Positions 39,956-49,378 of a DNA stretch of 64,000 nt are shown here, piece by piece (within the stretch, counting starts at the first letter, position 1; every line of letters begins with the position of its first letter). The notes beneath the pieces are model-generated. The model saw only the letters and a list, made by a program, of their open reading frames with translations. It searched no databases and was not told where the DNA came from. The stretch is from Campylobacter concisus (lineage in GTDB: Bacteria > Campylobacterota > Campylobacteria > Campylobacterales > Campylobacteraceae): positions 20,531-84,530 of the forward strand of contig LVWL01000023.1 of assembly GCA_002092835.1 (NCBI GenBank), in the 5' to 3' direction. The position numbers and the translations under genes are program-made.

Positions 39956-41006
39956 ATGCTTTTGGGTCGTAATCCGCACTCATAACGATATTTTTACCAC
40001 TTCGCTTACCAGCATAAAGTAGATTATCAGCTTGTTTTATCATCTTTTCTAAGCTAAATTCTCCCGTACCATCATGAGCAACTACTCCAAAAGTCATAGT
40101 TGCGTTGATCTTTATATTTTCAAACTCAACTATATTTTTACTCAAAGTCTCTCTAACACGCTCTACGATACTTACAGCTGCATCTTTTTTTACGCCCAAG
40201 ACGACTGCTAAAAATTCTTCTCCACCAAATCTAGCTACTCTATCTTTATCTCTAAATGTGTTTTTAAATATGCCTGATAAGCTTTTTAAAACAGCATCTC
40301 CTGCGCCGTGTCCATAAGTGTCATTTATTTTTTTAAAGTTATCAATATCGCACATAACGATAGCAAAGTCCCTATTTTTATATAGATCGTTTTGGCTTAA
40401 AATTTTCTGCATCGAAGTACGATTTAAAAGTCCTGTTAATGGATCGTGATTTAAGATATTTTCAGCCATCTCTTTTTCCTCTAAGATGCTTAAAAATATA
40501 AATAAATTTGAGCTCTCCAAAAGGTACGAAACAATAACCGAAAATACACAAACTATACTTAAGTTAAAAACAAAAAGTAGATCTTTAAAGCCTTCAAAAT
40601 CTTTTACAGGCTGGCCATCTAAATATACATAGCAGGCTATGGATAAAATTATTTGCACTGCAACTATTATGTAGTTAAAAAATTTGTAGGTAAATGAAGT
40701 AAAAAACAGTATTAGTGACGACGCTAAAAACAATAATCCAAAACCGTATCCCCATCCAAGTATTAGCATACAAACTAATGCATGAAATAAAATTTCAAGC
40801 TGGACTATTACCATTGTTATCTTGTTATTTTCAGGGCTATCGTAAATAAGCCTTAAAAGAAAAAGATAGGTTGCTACTGAAAATACATTCGTAACTGCTA
40901 GAATTTCTTCTTTCATAAATAAAAAAATAAAAAAATAACAGACGTGAGTTAATAATATTGAAAATATGATAAGTTTTTGGGTCGTATAGAGTGAAATTCT
41001 ACGCAT
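39954..41006 (-). CDS. membrane GGDEF protein (probable diguanylate cyclase)
   Basis: A 350-residue protein: about six membrane segments in residues 1-170, then a GGDEF domain with DPLTGLLNRTS, a DIDNFKKINDTYGHGAGD metal/nucleotide site and FGGEEF at the active site. Expected to make cyclic di-GMP in response to a membrane or periplasmic signal. Its start overlaps the preceding GGDEF gene by eight bases. No obvious RxxD inhibitory site is claimed. Confidence 0.9.
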   Translation of the reverse strand: MRRISLYTTQKLIIFSILLTHVCYFFIFLFMKEEILAVTNVFSVATYLFLLRLIYDSPENNKITMVIVQLEILFHALVCMLILGWGYGFGLLFLASSLILFFTSFTYKFFNYIIVAVQIILSIACYVYLDGQPVKDFEGFKDLLFVFNLSIVCVFSVIVSYLLESSNLFIFLSILEEKEMAENILNHDPLTGLLNRTSMQKILSQNDLYKNRDFAIVMCDIDNFKKINDTYGHGAGDAVLKSLSGIFKNTFRDKDRVARFGGEEFLAVVLGVKKDAAVSIVERVRETLSKNIVEFENIKINATMTFGVVAHDGTGEFSLEKMIKQADNLLYAGKRSGKNIVMSADYDPKA

Positions 41007-42078
41007 CCGAGCCCTTTTTTAAAATTTCTAATTCGATACGGTCTTTGCCATTTTGCTTGCCTTCATAAAGCAGCTTGTCTACCAAAGTTATGGCTTGCTC
41101 AAAATCCACCTCAGTACCATTTGCACATATTAGCATGCCAAAGGTCATAGTAACTGGAGTTTTATCTGGAAGTTTTGCGTTGTTTATCTGTTTTTTAAGC
41201 CTTTTGCTCACTTCGTGGATAAATTCTATCTTTGTATCGGGCAAGATTATCAAAAATTCTTCTCCGCCCCAGCGGCAAACATAATCTCTACCTCTAAATG
41301 ATTTCTTCAAAGCACTGGCTACATCTTTTAAGACCTCATCGCCACAGTCATGCCCATATGTATCGTTTATTTTTTTAAAATTATCAATATCGCCTAACAT
41401 TATGACTAAATTTGTATTACCGCTTCTTTCATTGTTAGCAACTAGTTCAAATCTTAAAGTTTTTTCTATTGTTCTTCTATTTAAAAGACCAGTTAAAAAA
41501 TCATGTTTTGAGTCCTTTTCAAGCTCTTCCGTCTCTTTTCTTATTTGCTGATATCCACTAGAAGTGATAATATCTGCAAACATTGAAAGTCTTAAAACAA
41601 TAAAAAAAGCAAAAACAATACTGCACACGACTATCACCCCTCGTATAGCTGATGGGATCAGCGGCGCCTCATCTTTATGAATAAAATAAAGAAGTATAAG
41701 CAAGATTAATTCTAAAAATGCCATTATATAAGTAAGACTCTTTGAATCAAACGCTAGAAAGTAGTTTATAAAAATTACACCAACGAGTATTATCCAAATT
41801 CCAGTATTCCAACCCATAGTAGTAACAATAATAGTAACAAGTAATATAATATTTAGGTGAAATGCAAGGGATATTAATACTCTATATTTTATGTCAAATT
41901 TTATTCTAAGCAATATTCCAGCTGCTATAAATAATAAGCACATAAAAAGTAGTGGTGTAGCTATGATCATAAAAAGCAACAAAGATAGTGCATTTGCAGC
42001 TATCATAACGTCTAATATCGTTTTATAGATATCATCGATCGCTTTATAACTACTTTGATCTACAAAATCGTGTGTCAA
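40999..42078 (-). CDS. membrane GGDEF protein (probable diguanylate cyclase), tandem partner
   Basis: A 359-residue homologue of the next gene with the same plan: six or so membrane segments, then HDFLTGLLNRRTIEKT, DIDNFKKINDTYGHDCGD and WGGEEF. Sequence similarity is strong in the catalytic domain and weak in the sensor part, as expected after duplication and divergence. The overlap suggests coupled translation. Confidence 0.9.
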   Translation of the reverse strand: MTHDFVDQSSYKAIDDIYKTILDVMIAANALSLLLFMIIATPLLFMCLLFIAAGILLRIKFDIKYRVLISLAFHLNIILLVTIIVTTMGWNTGIWIILVGVIFINYFLAFDSKSLTYIMAFLELILLILLYFIHKDEAPLIPSAIRGVIVVCSIVFAFFIVLRLSMFADIITSSGYQQIRKETEELEKDSKHDFLTGLLNRRTIEKTLRFELVANNERSGNTNLVIMLGDIDNFKKINDTYGHDCGDEVLKDVASALKKSFRGRDYVCRWGGEEFLIILPDTKIEFIHEVSKRLKKQINNAKLPDKTPVTMTFGMLICANGTEVDFEQAITLVDKLLYEGKQNGKDRIELEILKKGSDA

Positions 42079-42124
42079 ACAAAACTCCCTGTAAATTTAT
42101 TCCATTAAATTTCATTAAGTCATT

Positions 42125-42283
42125 CTAATAAGAGTCGTAACTATCCTCATCCTCGTCGCTATCTTCGTAGTTGTAGTCATTTTCATCGTAATTATAGTCA
42201 TAACTATCGCTACTATCGCCCTCATCGTCATTAAATTCAGAGTAGCCTTCTTCTACTTCTTCATAATCAAAATCATCACTCAT
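42125..42283 (-). CDS. tiny acidic Asp/Glu/Tyr/Ser-rich protein
   Basis: A 52-residue protein starting MSDDFDYEEVEEGYSEF at the ATG with AAGGAGAAAACA upstream. It is almost entirely Asp, Glu, Tyr, Ser and Asn, with repeats of DYNYDE/YEDSDED type, so it is probably disordered and strongly negative. It follows the MscS gene, whose 3' end overlaps its leader. A good ribosome site argues that it is real. Function unknown. Confidence 0.65.
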   Translation of the reverse strand: MSDDFDYEEVEEGYSEFNDDEGDSSDSYDYNYDENDYNYEDSDEDEDSYDSY

Positions 42284-42293
42284 TGTTTTCTCC

Positions 42294-44138
42294 TTAAATT
42301 TTATCTTTGACACTTTCAATATACAAGCTTTGGCTTGGGAATGCGAAATTTAGACCATTTTGCTTTAAAATATCCATAATCTTTAGCATTACATCTTGTT
42401 TGACATCTAAAAATTCTCCCCAAACGATAGTCTTTGCAAAACAATAAACTAAGATATTTATTGAGCTATCTGCAAAATCATCAACCACGACAAATAAATT
42501 TGACTTATATCCAGCGTAGTCATCAACTGAGACTATGTTTTGTCTATATTTTAGTCCTCTTTTATTAGCCGCGATATCTTCGCTTTTAGCGATATCTGGG
42601 TGATTTATCAGCATATTTTTGATGTCATTTACACATTTTTTGATCTCTTCTGTAGTTGGTCCATACTCGATGCCAATAACCATTCTTATGCGTCTGCCGA
42701 CCTTTCTTCTGGTCCAGTTTCTAACAGGATCGCTCGCTAGCTTTGAGTTTGGCACGAAGATAAGGGCGTTATCAAAGCTTCTAACTGTTGTTTTTCTAAA
42801 TCCTATCTCAACGACCGTGCCCTCGATGTCGCCACAAACTATCCAGTCGCCTTGTGAAAATGAGTTGTCAAAGAGCATCATAACAGATGCAAAGAAGTTT
42901 GCGATGATGTCTTTAGCAGCGAAGGCAACAGCAAGACCACCGATACCAAGTGAGGCGATGAGTGCTGAGATATCAAAGCCAAGCTTTTGAAGGATCAGTA
43001 AAAGTGTGATGATTAGCACGATCACGTAGATCACTTTTAGCGCTAGGTTTATCACCTCTTTACGCTTGCTTTTTTGCGCGATCTTGTCGAGTATAGCGAT
43101 GCCGTAGCCATTTAGTATGGTTAGGACAAGCCATGAAAATGCGACTATATAGATGATAGAAAAGATGTTTGCTACCGTTAGAGGCACTGGCACTGGATAA
43201 AATCCAATGCCGATACAGATGTTTAGCGCATAGATGATAAGAAGTGCTGAGATCGGCTTTTTGATGATATCAACGATCTGATTTTTAACCTCTTTTACCC
43301 CTTCGCCTGAAGCGACGAGTGACATCACCCAGTAGGTGAGCTTGGCTAAAATTCTAGTTAGCGAGACGAAAAATAAAAATATCGCAACGATAACAACGAT
43401 CTTGCCGATGTTAAATTTGCTTGAATTTATGGCTGTTGTTTTGTTTATATATTCGACTGCATCGACTAAATTTAGCTCAGACAAGAGCATGCTTGAGCTT
43501 AGAAGATCGGCGTTATTTTTAAGATAGATTAAAATTTCTTCTTCACTCTCTTTTTTCAGCTCAAGGTCAAAAAAGGCGCTGTCGTAAGAGCCTGAAGTGT
43601 CATTTAGTGAGTCTTTTAGATCTTTTATACTTACATAAGAATTTGTCTGTAAATTTAAAAGTCCATTATCTATCACATCTCTTATGGAATTTGCTTTAGC
43701 ACCCTTTTTAAAGATCTCTTCAAGGCTAATAAGCGCTGAGTAGTAAGCGTAATCAACCTTCATCTTCTCAAGCTCTATAGCACTTTGGATGTAGGCATCC
43801 TTGTTTGACTGCTTCTCAAGTCTTGCGACCTTTTTTTCTAGTGCCTCTTTTTGCAGGTTGTATTTATTGATATCGCTTTGTGTAACTTCGATCTGCATAA
43901 CATAGGTCGGAATTTTCTCTAAAAGAGCGTTCTTTTTATTTTGAAGAGTGATCAAATTTGAGTTATCGATCTTTGAAGCGTTTAGGTCTTTTTGCTGAGA
44001 TTTTATGATGTTTATCTGGCTGTTTAGGGTTTGAATTTGATTTGTTATGCTGATGATATCGTCTTCTTGCGTTACGTTGTTATCAGCGCCAAAAAGAGTT
44101 ATGAAAGAAAGCAGGATGATGGTTAGAAATTTACGCAT
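42294..44138 (-). CDS. MscS-family mechanosensitive channel
   Basis: A 614-residue channel protein. A signal peptide (MRKFLTIILLSFITLFGADN) and a periplasmic coiled coil (residues 25-230) are followed by several membrane segments. The pore helix and MscS core lie near IASLGIGGLAVAFAAKDIIAN and SQGDWIVCGDIEGTVVEIGFR, and a cytosolic domain ends the protein. Protects against osmotic down-shock. Overlaps the carbonic anhydrase gene by eight bases. Homologue at the same place in C. jejuni. Confidence 0.9.
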   Translation of the reverse strand: MRKFLTIILLSFITLFGADNNVTQEDDIISITNQIQTLNSQINIIKSQQKDLNASKIDNSNLITLQNKKNALLEKIPTYVMQIEVTQSDINKYNLQKEALEKKVARLEKQSNKDAYIQSAIELEKMKVDYAYYSALISLEEIFKKGAKANSIRDVIDNGLLNLQTNSYVSIKDLKDSLNDTSGSYDSAFFDLELKKESEEEILIYLKNNADLLSSSMLLSELNLVDAVEYINKTTAINSSKFNIGKIVVIVAIFLFFVSLTRILAKLTYWVMSLVASGEGVKEVKNQIVDIIKKPISALLIIYALNICIGIGFYPVPVPLTVANIFSIIYIVAFSWLVLTILNGYGIAILDKIAQKSKRKEVINLALKVIYVIVLIITLLLILQKLGFDISALIASLGIGGLAVAFAAKDIIANFFASVMMLFDNSFSQGDWIVCGDIEGTVVEIGFRKTTVRSFDNALIFVPNSKLASDPVRNWTRRKVGRRIRMVIGIEYGPTTEEIKKCVNDIKNMLINHPDIAKSEDIAANKRGLKYRQNIVSVDDYAGYKSNLFVVVDDFADSSINILVYCFAKTIVWGEFLDVKQDVMLKIMDILKQNGLNFAFPSQSLYIESVKDKI

Positions 44139-44775
44139 TTTCGCCTCTTTTGTCCGCTAGAAGTTTAAACGTGCCCTCTTTTAAATCGTAACTGAAAATT
44201 TCACCAGTCTCGATGATATAGTGCCAGCCATAAATTTGAAGCTTACCACTTTCATACTCCTCTTTTACATTTGGATAAGTCATTATGTTTTCGATCGAGT
44301 TTATCACGTTTAGCCTCTCGGTTAGCCATGCCATTTTGGCTGGATCATCGCTTGTAAATTTAAGCACTTCTCGCTTGATCGGCTCTATTAGCTTTATCCA
44401 ATTTCTAACATTTGGCGTAGTTTTGAGCTTTTTTTCATCCATATAAAGCGCTGCGCATCCACCACAATCAGAGTGTCCGCAAATAATGATATTTTTGATA
44501 TTTAAAAGCTCTAATGCATATTCGATAGCCGAAGTCGTTGCCAAAAATTCCTCGCTCACTCTATAAGGTGGCACAATATTTGCGATATTTCGTACCATAA
44601 AAAGCTCGCCTGGAAGGCAGTTTGTTATCAAATTCGGTACCACTCTTGAATCAACACAGGATATAAAAAGAGTATGCGGGTCTTGTCTATTTTGTAGACT
44701 TTTAAAGAGCTCTTCATGCTCCAAAAAGCCATCTTCCATAAATTTTACCGCACCTTCAAGTAGCGAGTCATCCAT
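44131..44775 (-). CDS. beta-class carbonic anhydrase
   Basis: Interconverts CO2 and bicarbonate, needed for growth in low CO2. The 214 residues show zinc ligands Cys40 (SCVDSRVVP), His101 and Cys104 (CGHSDCGGC), with Asp42 and Arg44. Often named can or cynT in this genus. First gene of the operon with the MscS channel. Confidence 0.94.
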   Translation of the reverse strand: MDDSLLEGAVKFMEDGFLEHEELFKSLQNRQDPHTLFISCVDSRVVPNLITNCLPGELFMVRNIANIVPPYRVSEEFLATTSAIEYALELLNIKNIIICGHSDCGGCAALYMDEKKLKTTPNVRNWIKLIEPIKREVLKFTSDDPAKMAWLTERLNVINSIENIMTYPNVKEEYESGKLQIYGWHYIIETGEIFSYDLKEGTFKLLADKRGENA

Positions 44776-44876
44776 AAAAATTTATCTCCATTTTTTATAT
44801 TTTTACGCGATTATAGCAACTTTTATTTAATCTAAAAAATACTTTAATATATAAATTTTTAACTAATATAATTTGT

Positions 44877-44882
44877 TAAAAT
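44877..44882 (+). promoter_or_regulatory. -10 box of the Bax-inhibitor-1-like gene
   Basis: TATAAT in a T-rich context 64 bases before the ATG at 44946, which has the ribosome site AAGGAG. Confidence 0.5.
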
Positions 44883-44945
44883 TCTTTTTATTCATTGTTT
44901 AATTATTTTAGGCTAAACTCATTCAAAAATTCATAAGGAGATAAA

Positions 44946-45644
44946 ATGAGTCTGTATGATAGGAACTACGCAAAACAAAATCAAGAAGAACTTGCGTACT
45001 CTCAAAGCTCACTAAGCACTTTTATAAAACAAACTTATCAACTTTTTGCAGCATCACTACTTTCAGCAACAGCTGGCACCTATGTAGGTATTAGCATTGC
45101 TGGCGTTTTTGCGGCAAATAGATTTTTGTTTTGGGGACTTGTTATAGTCGAGTTTGCACTACTTTTTGGCTTAATGGCAGCTAAACGTAAAGAGGGATTA
45201 AATTTAATACTTCTATTTGCATTTACTTTTATAAGTGGCCTTACGCTAACTCCGCTACTTTCAGCAATCCTTGCCATGCCAAGTGGAGCTGGTATAGTAG
45301 CTCAAGCATTTGGACTAACAACAGTTGCTTTTGGTGCGTTAAGTGTCTTTGCAATGAATACAAAACGTGACTTTACAACAATGGGTAAAATGTTGTTCAT
45401 AACCTTAATTGTTATAGTTGCAGCAGCTATTATCAATATTTTCGTTAAAAGTACAATGTTTCAACTTGTAATCGCAAGTATTTCATCGATCTTATTTAGC
45501 GCATATATACTTTTTGATACGCAAAATATTATCCGTGGAAACTACGAAACACCAGTTGAAGGCGCAGTTGCTTTGTATCTTGATTTTGTAAATCTATTTA
45601 CATCATTACTACAAATTTTAGGAATTTTTAATAGAAACGACTAA
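44946..45644 (+). CDS. Bax inhibitor-1/YccA family membrane protein
   Basis: A 232-residue protein with seven hydrophobic segments and the family end FDTQNIIRGNYETPVEGAV followed by LYLDFVNLFTSLLQILG. In E. coli YccA modulates FtsH; others act as calcium or proton leak channels. The stop lies two bases before the next gene's ATG. Homologue at the same site in C. jejuni. Confidence 0.9.
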   Translation: MSLYDRNYAKQNQEELAYSQSSLSTFIKQTYQLFAASLLSATAGTYVGISIAGVFAANRFLFWGLVIVEFALLFGLMAAKRKEGLNLILLFAFTFISGLTLTPLLSAILAMPSGAGIVAQAFGLTTVAFGALSVFAMNTKRDFTTMGKMLFITLIVIVAAAIINIFVKSTMFQLVIASISSILFSAYILFDTQNIIRGNYETPVEGAVALYLDFVNLFTSLLQILGIFNRND

Positions 45645-45646
45645 AG

Positions 45647-46020
45647 ATGAGCGCATCTACCGAGTAATAGATGCGAATCTAAATAGGCTAAAAGAAGGGC
45701 TGCGCGTTGTTGAAGATATAAAAAGATATGTCTTTGATGACGCTAAGCTCGCCTACAAAATAAAATCCCTCCGCCACAAGGCAAAGATCCCGCAAAAAGA
45801 TTTTTTAAAATTTAGAAATTCTCAAAACGACGTTTTAAAAACTAGCACAAAAAGCGAGCAAGAAAGATCAAATTTAGACGAGATAATCACTGCAAATTTC
45901 AAGCGCGCCCAGGAAAGCGCTCGCGTGCTTGAAGAGTGCTTTAAGCTCATAAATTTAGAACAAGCCGAGCTTTTTAAAAGCATAAGATACGAGCTTTATG
46001 AGATTGAAAAAGAACTTTAA
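45647..46020 (+). CDS. ThiE N-terminal-like (thiamine-phosphate pyrophosphorylase-type) protein, frame broken near its start
   Basis: The frame reading IYRVIDANLNRLKEGLRVVE to LYEIEKEL matches the stand-alone helical domain found fused to thiamine-phosphate synthase in some bacteria. No ATG, GTG or TTG opens it. The ATG at 45647 (ATGAGCGCATC) would serve if one C is restored near 45654, giving MSAIYRVIDAN, about 124 residues. Same GCC context as the other breaks. It lies between the Bax-inhibitor gene and secG. Confidence 0.7.
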
Positions 46021-46043
46021 CTAAAAATTTAAATCTTTTCTTG

Positions 46044-46049
46044 TATAAT
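46044..46049 (+). promoter_or_regulatory. -10 box of secG
   Basis: TATAAT 38 bases before the secG GTG start, with TTG just upstream; the ribosome site AAAGGAAA follows. Confidence 0.55.
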
Positions 46050-46086
46050 CGCAATCAATTATTTTTAAAAATTTAAAGGAAATTTC

Positions 46087-46416
46087 GTGAGTTTAATATT
46101 TTTGATCTTACAGTTTGCTCTAGCTGTCATCATAACTATCGCTGTTTTACTTCAAAAAAGCTCATCTATCGGACTTGGGGCATATAGCGGAAGTAACGAG
46201 AGTCTTTTTGGAGCAAAAGGACCAGCTGGATTTTTAGCTAAATTTACTTTTATCGTAGGTATTTTATTTATCTTAAATACACTTGCACTTGGATACTTCT
46301 ACAATAAAGATCTAAAACGCTCTATCGTTGATAGCGTCGATAGTAAATCTCTAGTCATACCAAAGTCAAACGACGTACCATCAGCTCCTAGTGCACCACA
46401 AACTCCAGCAAAATAA
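46087..46416 (+). CDS. secG: preprotein translocase subunit SecG
   Basis: Accessory Sec subunit of 109 residues with two membrane segments and the signature VLLQKSSSIGLGAYSGSNES then LFGAKGPAGFLAKFT. It starts with GTG, chosen for the ribosome site AAGGAAA. The Pro/Ser/Ala-rich tail is common in this genus. Two bases separate it from the deacetylase gene. Confidence 0.94.
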   Translation: MSLIFLILQFALAVIITIAVLLQKSSSIGLGAYSGSNESLFGAKGPAGFLAKFTFIVGILFILNTLALGYFYNKDLKRSIVDSVDSKSLVIPKSNDVPSAPSAPQTPAK

Positions 46417-46418
46417 CA

Positions 46419-47378
46419 ATGATAAAAACACTTTTAGCGTCATTCTTGACGCTAACATTTGCTTTAGCAGACGCTCATATTTTAGTCTATCATCGCTTTG
46501 ATGATCCAAGACATACAAGCACTGATATTTCTATTAAAAATTTAAGAGAGCAGTTTGAATATTTCAAAAATAATGGCTATGAAGTCGTTAAGCTCTCAAA
46601 GTTAGTTGATGCTGTAAATGCTGGCGAAAGAATACCTGATAACTGGGTTGTCATTACTGTAGATGATGGTTATAAAAGTTTCTATGACAAGGCCCTTAGT
46701 GTATTTAAAGAGTATAACTATCCATTTGCGCTAATGCTTTATGTGGAAGCTAGTGCAAATAAATATGGTGATTATTTAGATTTTGATCAGATTAAAGAAC
46801 TTGAGGCTTATGGCGAGATTGGGTACCATTCGTACGCTCATCCAAGAATGACAAAGCTTAGCGATGAGGCATTAAGAGAGGATTTTCAAAAGGGTGTAGA
46901 GACTTTTGAAAAACATATGGGTTATAAGCCAAAATATTTCGCAGTGCCATACGGTGAGATCGATAACAGAGTTGTCTCTTTGGCAAAAGAATTTGGCTTT
47001 TTAGCCCTTTTAAATCAAAACTCAGGTGCTGTTTCAGACAAAAGTGATGTTTACGATCTTTATAGAACGCCCGTAATGAACGGTACAAAAATAGCACTAA
47101 CTTTTAATAGTAAATTCCTAAATGCCCAGTGGATATTTCCAGATAGCTATCCACAAAATAATGCGATCGATAAGCTAATTATCAAAACCGATACAAATGC
47201 TAGCGAAGGTAATTTTTTCATGACTGGCTTTAATGGCTTTAAAAAGGTACCTATGACAAATGGTGTTTTTGAGTGTAAATTTAACCCACCTCTCGATAAA
47301 AGCAAAGTTTTAATATCACTAAAAGTAGATCATCAACGAAGTACAAAACTTCTAATAAAGGACATCAATGCTAAATAA
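46419..47378 (+). CDS. secreted polysaccharide deacetylase (NodB homology)
   Basis: A 319-residue protein with a signal peptide (ending TFALADA). The NodB domain shows [30 protein letters not shown] (catalytic Asp and metal Asp), [10 protein letters not shown] (His) and FAVPYGEID. Such enzymes remove acetyl groups from peptidoglycan or surface glycans. Its 3' end overlaps frr by 11 bases, an unusual link between a wall enzyme and translation recycling. Confidence 0.87.
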   Translation: MIKTLLASFLTLTFALADAHILVYHRFDDPRHTSTDISIKNLREQFEYFKNNGYEVVKLSKLVDAVNAGERIPDNWVVITVDDGYKSFYDKALSVFKEYNYPFALMLYVEASANKYGDYLDFDQIKELEAYGEIGYHSYAHPRMTKLSDEALREDFQKGVETFEKHMGYKPKYFAVPYGEIDNRVVSLAKEFGFLALLNQNSGAVSDKSDVYDLYRTPVMNGTKIALTFNSKFLNAQWIFPDSYPQNNAIDKLIIKTDTNASEGNFFMTGFNGFKKVPMTNGVFECKFNPPLDKSKVLISLKVDHQRSTKLLIKDINAK

Positions 47379-47925
47379 AATTTACGAAACACAAAAAGAA
47401 GGCTGCGAAAAAGCAATAGCTTCATTAAAACGTGACTTTACAACGCTTAGAACGGGCAAGGTAAACATTAATATTGTAGATCATGTAATGGTTGATTATT
47501 ACGGCTCACCAACTCCGCTCAACCAAGTAGCCACTGTGCTTACAAGCGACGCTTCAACTATCGCTATCACACCTTGGGAAAAGAGCATGATAAAAGCGAT
47601 CTCTTCAGCTATCCAAGCAGCAAATATCGGCGTCAATCCAAATAGTGATGGTGAGAGTGTCAAGCTATTTTTTCCACCTATGACCGTCGAGCAACGCCAA
47701 GAAAATGCAAAACATGCAAAATCAATGGGAGAAAAAGCCAAAGTTAGTATAAGAAACGTAAGAAAAGATGCAAATGATGAAGTCAAAAAGCTTGAAAAAG
47801 ACAAAGCTATAACTGAGGACGAGAGCAAAAAGGGACAGGATGAGGTTCAAAAGATAACTGACACCTACACTGCAAAAATCGATACTCTTGTAAAAGAAAA
47901 AGAAGCCGAGCTTTTAAAAATCTAA
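47368..47925 (+). CDS. frr: ribosome recycling factor
   Basis: Splits post-termination ribosomes with EF-G. The 185 residues show the family core [17 protein letters not shown] and [14 protein letters not shown], then a three-helix bundle ending [11 protein letters not shown]. The ATG lies inside the deacetylase gene. Confidence 0.96.
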   Translation: MLNKIYETQKEGCEKAIASLKRDFTTLRTGKVNINIVDHVMVDYYGSPTPLNQVATVLTSDASTIAITPWEKSMIKAISSAIQAANIGVNPNSDGESVKLFFPPMTVEQRQENAKHAKSMGEKAKVSIRNVRKDANDEVKKLEKDKAITEDESKKGQDEVQKITDTYTAKIDTLVKEKEAELLKI

Positions 47926-47945
47926 AATTTTTAGAAATTTTTCCT

Positions 47946-47973
47946 TATCTAGCTACTTTTATGTGGCTAGATA
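47946..47973 (+). terminator. hairpin after frr
   Basis: Stem TATCTAGCTAC / GTGGCTAGATA (one G-U pair, loop TTTTAT), 20 bases past the frr stop. The following run is only TTCTCTC, so the terminator is probable but weak. Confidence 0.55.
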
Positions 47974-48418
47974 TTCTCTCAAAATAATATTTCAAAAAAA
48001 TATTTATCAGCAAGTAGTTTATTTTTTTGTCTGTTGTGCTTTTACCTATTAAATATAAATAGAACCTAGACTACATAAAACATAGCCACCACTTTGTCTT
48101 TAAACTATTTTCATGGATTGCTTTAATTTAATTTTTATTTTGGATTCGTCTTAAATTCTTTATTCAACATTATTAATTTTATTTATATTTATACATAGGG
48201 GTATGACCTATTATATATTTTGGATGTGCTACTACAAATATTATTTTTAGAATTTAAGATAGCCAAAAATAAAATATAAAAACTCTTAAACTTTCCCTTA
48301 TCTTACAGTATCTTACTTTAAATAAGAAATTTACTGATATTTTTAGTTCTAGTAAATTTTGGGCTGAATATTTATGGAAATTTTCTTATAGGCATGTATG
48401 AATAATAAATTATATAGG
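47974..48418. other. intergenic stretch between frr and the tRNA cluster
   Basis: About 450 AT-rich bases in which I see no convincing gene. It contains the downstream region of the minus-strand tRNA transcripts and a short ATAGG/CCTAT inverted repeat near 48200. Confidence 0.5.
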
Positions 48419-48508
48419 TGGCCGGGAGATAGGGATTCGAACCCCAGGAGGCTTTCACACCTCAACGGTTTTCAAGACCGCCGCTTTCGACCGCTCAGCC
48501 ATCTCCCG
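48419..48508 (-). tRNA. tRNA-Ser(TGA)
   Basis: Ninety bases including the encoded CCA. Acceptor CGGGAGA/TCTCCCG, long variable arm, T-loop GGTTCGAATCC and anticodon TGA in TCTTGAAAA. The long extra arm is typical for serine. Confidence 0.95.
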
Positions 48509-48566
48509 AATTAAAGATTTGTGATTATAACTAACTTTGCTTAAAATTTACTATAATCTTTAAAAT

Positions 48567-48722
48567 TTACTCTGTTTTTTCTTTAATATATGTAGCTCCA
48601 TCATTTATCTTTTCTTTGGTCCATTCTTTAGCATTATGAGTATCTTCTTTTACACCATGCCAAGTATTTGAACAACCAGCTACAAAAAATGCTATACACA
48701 CTGCTAAAAGTAAATCTCTCAC
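48567..48722 (-). CDS. small lipoprotein, entericidin-like
   Basis: A 51-residue protein starting with GTG (ribosome site AAAGGAA eight bases upstream). The signal sequence LLLAVCIAFFVAGC ends in a lipobox VAGC, and mature CSNTWHGVKEDTHNAKEW resembles small entericidin-type lipoproteins. It lies between tRNA-Cys and tRNA-Ser on their strand and may be read with the tRNAs. Confidence 0.75.
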   Translation of the reverse strand: MRDLLLAVCIAFFVAGCSNTWHGVKEDTHNAKEWTKEKINDGATYIKEKTE

Positions 48723-48755
48723 TTGTTATTCCTTTGAGTAGTTATTTTTGAAGTT

Positions 48756-48829
48756 TGGAGGCGACACCCGGATTCGAACCGGGGATCAAAGCTTTGCAGG
48801 CTCATGCCTTACCACTTGGCCATGTCGCC
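48756..48829 (-). tRNA. tRNA-Cys(GCA)
   Basis: Seventy-four bases with encoded CCA. Acceptor GGCGACA/TGTCGCC, discriminator T, anticodon GCA in CCTGCAAAG, T-arm CCGGTTCGAATCCGG. Confidence 0.95.
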
Positions 48830-48835
48830 ATATCG

Positions 48836-48922
48836 TGGTGCCCGAGACCGGACTTGAACCGGTACGGTAAAAACTACCGAGGGATTTTAAGTCCCTTGCG
48901 TCTACCATTCCGCCACTCGGGC
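48836..48922 (-). tRNA. tRNA-Leu(TAA)
   Basis: Eighty-seven bases with encoded CCA. Acceptor GCCCGAG/CTCGGGC, anticodon TAA in ACTTAAAAT, long variable arm and T-arm CCGGTTCAAGTCCGG. Confidence 0.95.
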
Positions 48923-48930
48923 TAAGTTAC

Positions 48931-49005
48931 TGGAGCGGGAAACGAGATTCGAACTCGCGACCCCAACCTTGGCAAGGTTGTGCTCTACCCCTGAGCTATT
49001 CCCGC
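48931..49005 (-). tRNA. tRNA-Gly(GCC)
   Basis: Seventy-five bases with encoded CCA. Acceptor GCGGGAA/TTCCCGC, anticodon GCC in CTTGCCAAG, D-arm AGCTCAGGGGTAGAGC. Confidence 0.95.
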
Positions 49006-49111
49006 GTTAAAGTTTGCAATATTATCCAAAAGTTGCTTAAAATTTTATTTTACTAAAACGAATTTCAAAATATTGTAAGCCATAAAAAGATAAAATGTCA
49101 AAATCCACTTT

Positions 49112-49187
<76 letters not shown>

Positions 49188-49311
49188 ACAGACGTTTTCA
49201 GGGGTTTTCAAACCTTGTCAAAAAGTATCTTTCAAAGCCTAAATTTAGGGCTTTTATCACTTTTTAAGCTCTCACTCTTTATCATTGCATTTCATCTAAT
49301 ATCACTCTTTT

Positions 49312-49360
49312 GAGTGTATATCTGAGTGTAAAAAAGTCTTTACACTAACTTTTTACACTC
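49312..49360. repeat. arm-type integrase sites, left
   Basis: Two direct GAGTGTA copies 12 bases apart (49312, 49324), then two inverted copies (49341-49347 TACACTA, 49354-49360 TACACTC). The direct pair with its spacing recurs near the right end. They lie just before the integrase start and may also control its promoter. Confidence 0.6.
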
Positions 49361-49378
49361 AAAATTAAGGGTTACGAA

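Noticed and set aside
47974..48418. Possible small gene between frr and tRNA-Ser
   Set aside because: Stops are frequent in all frames I read and there is no ribosome site.
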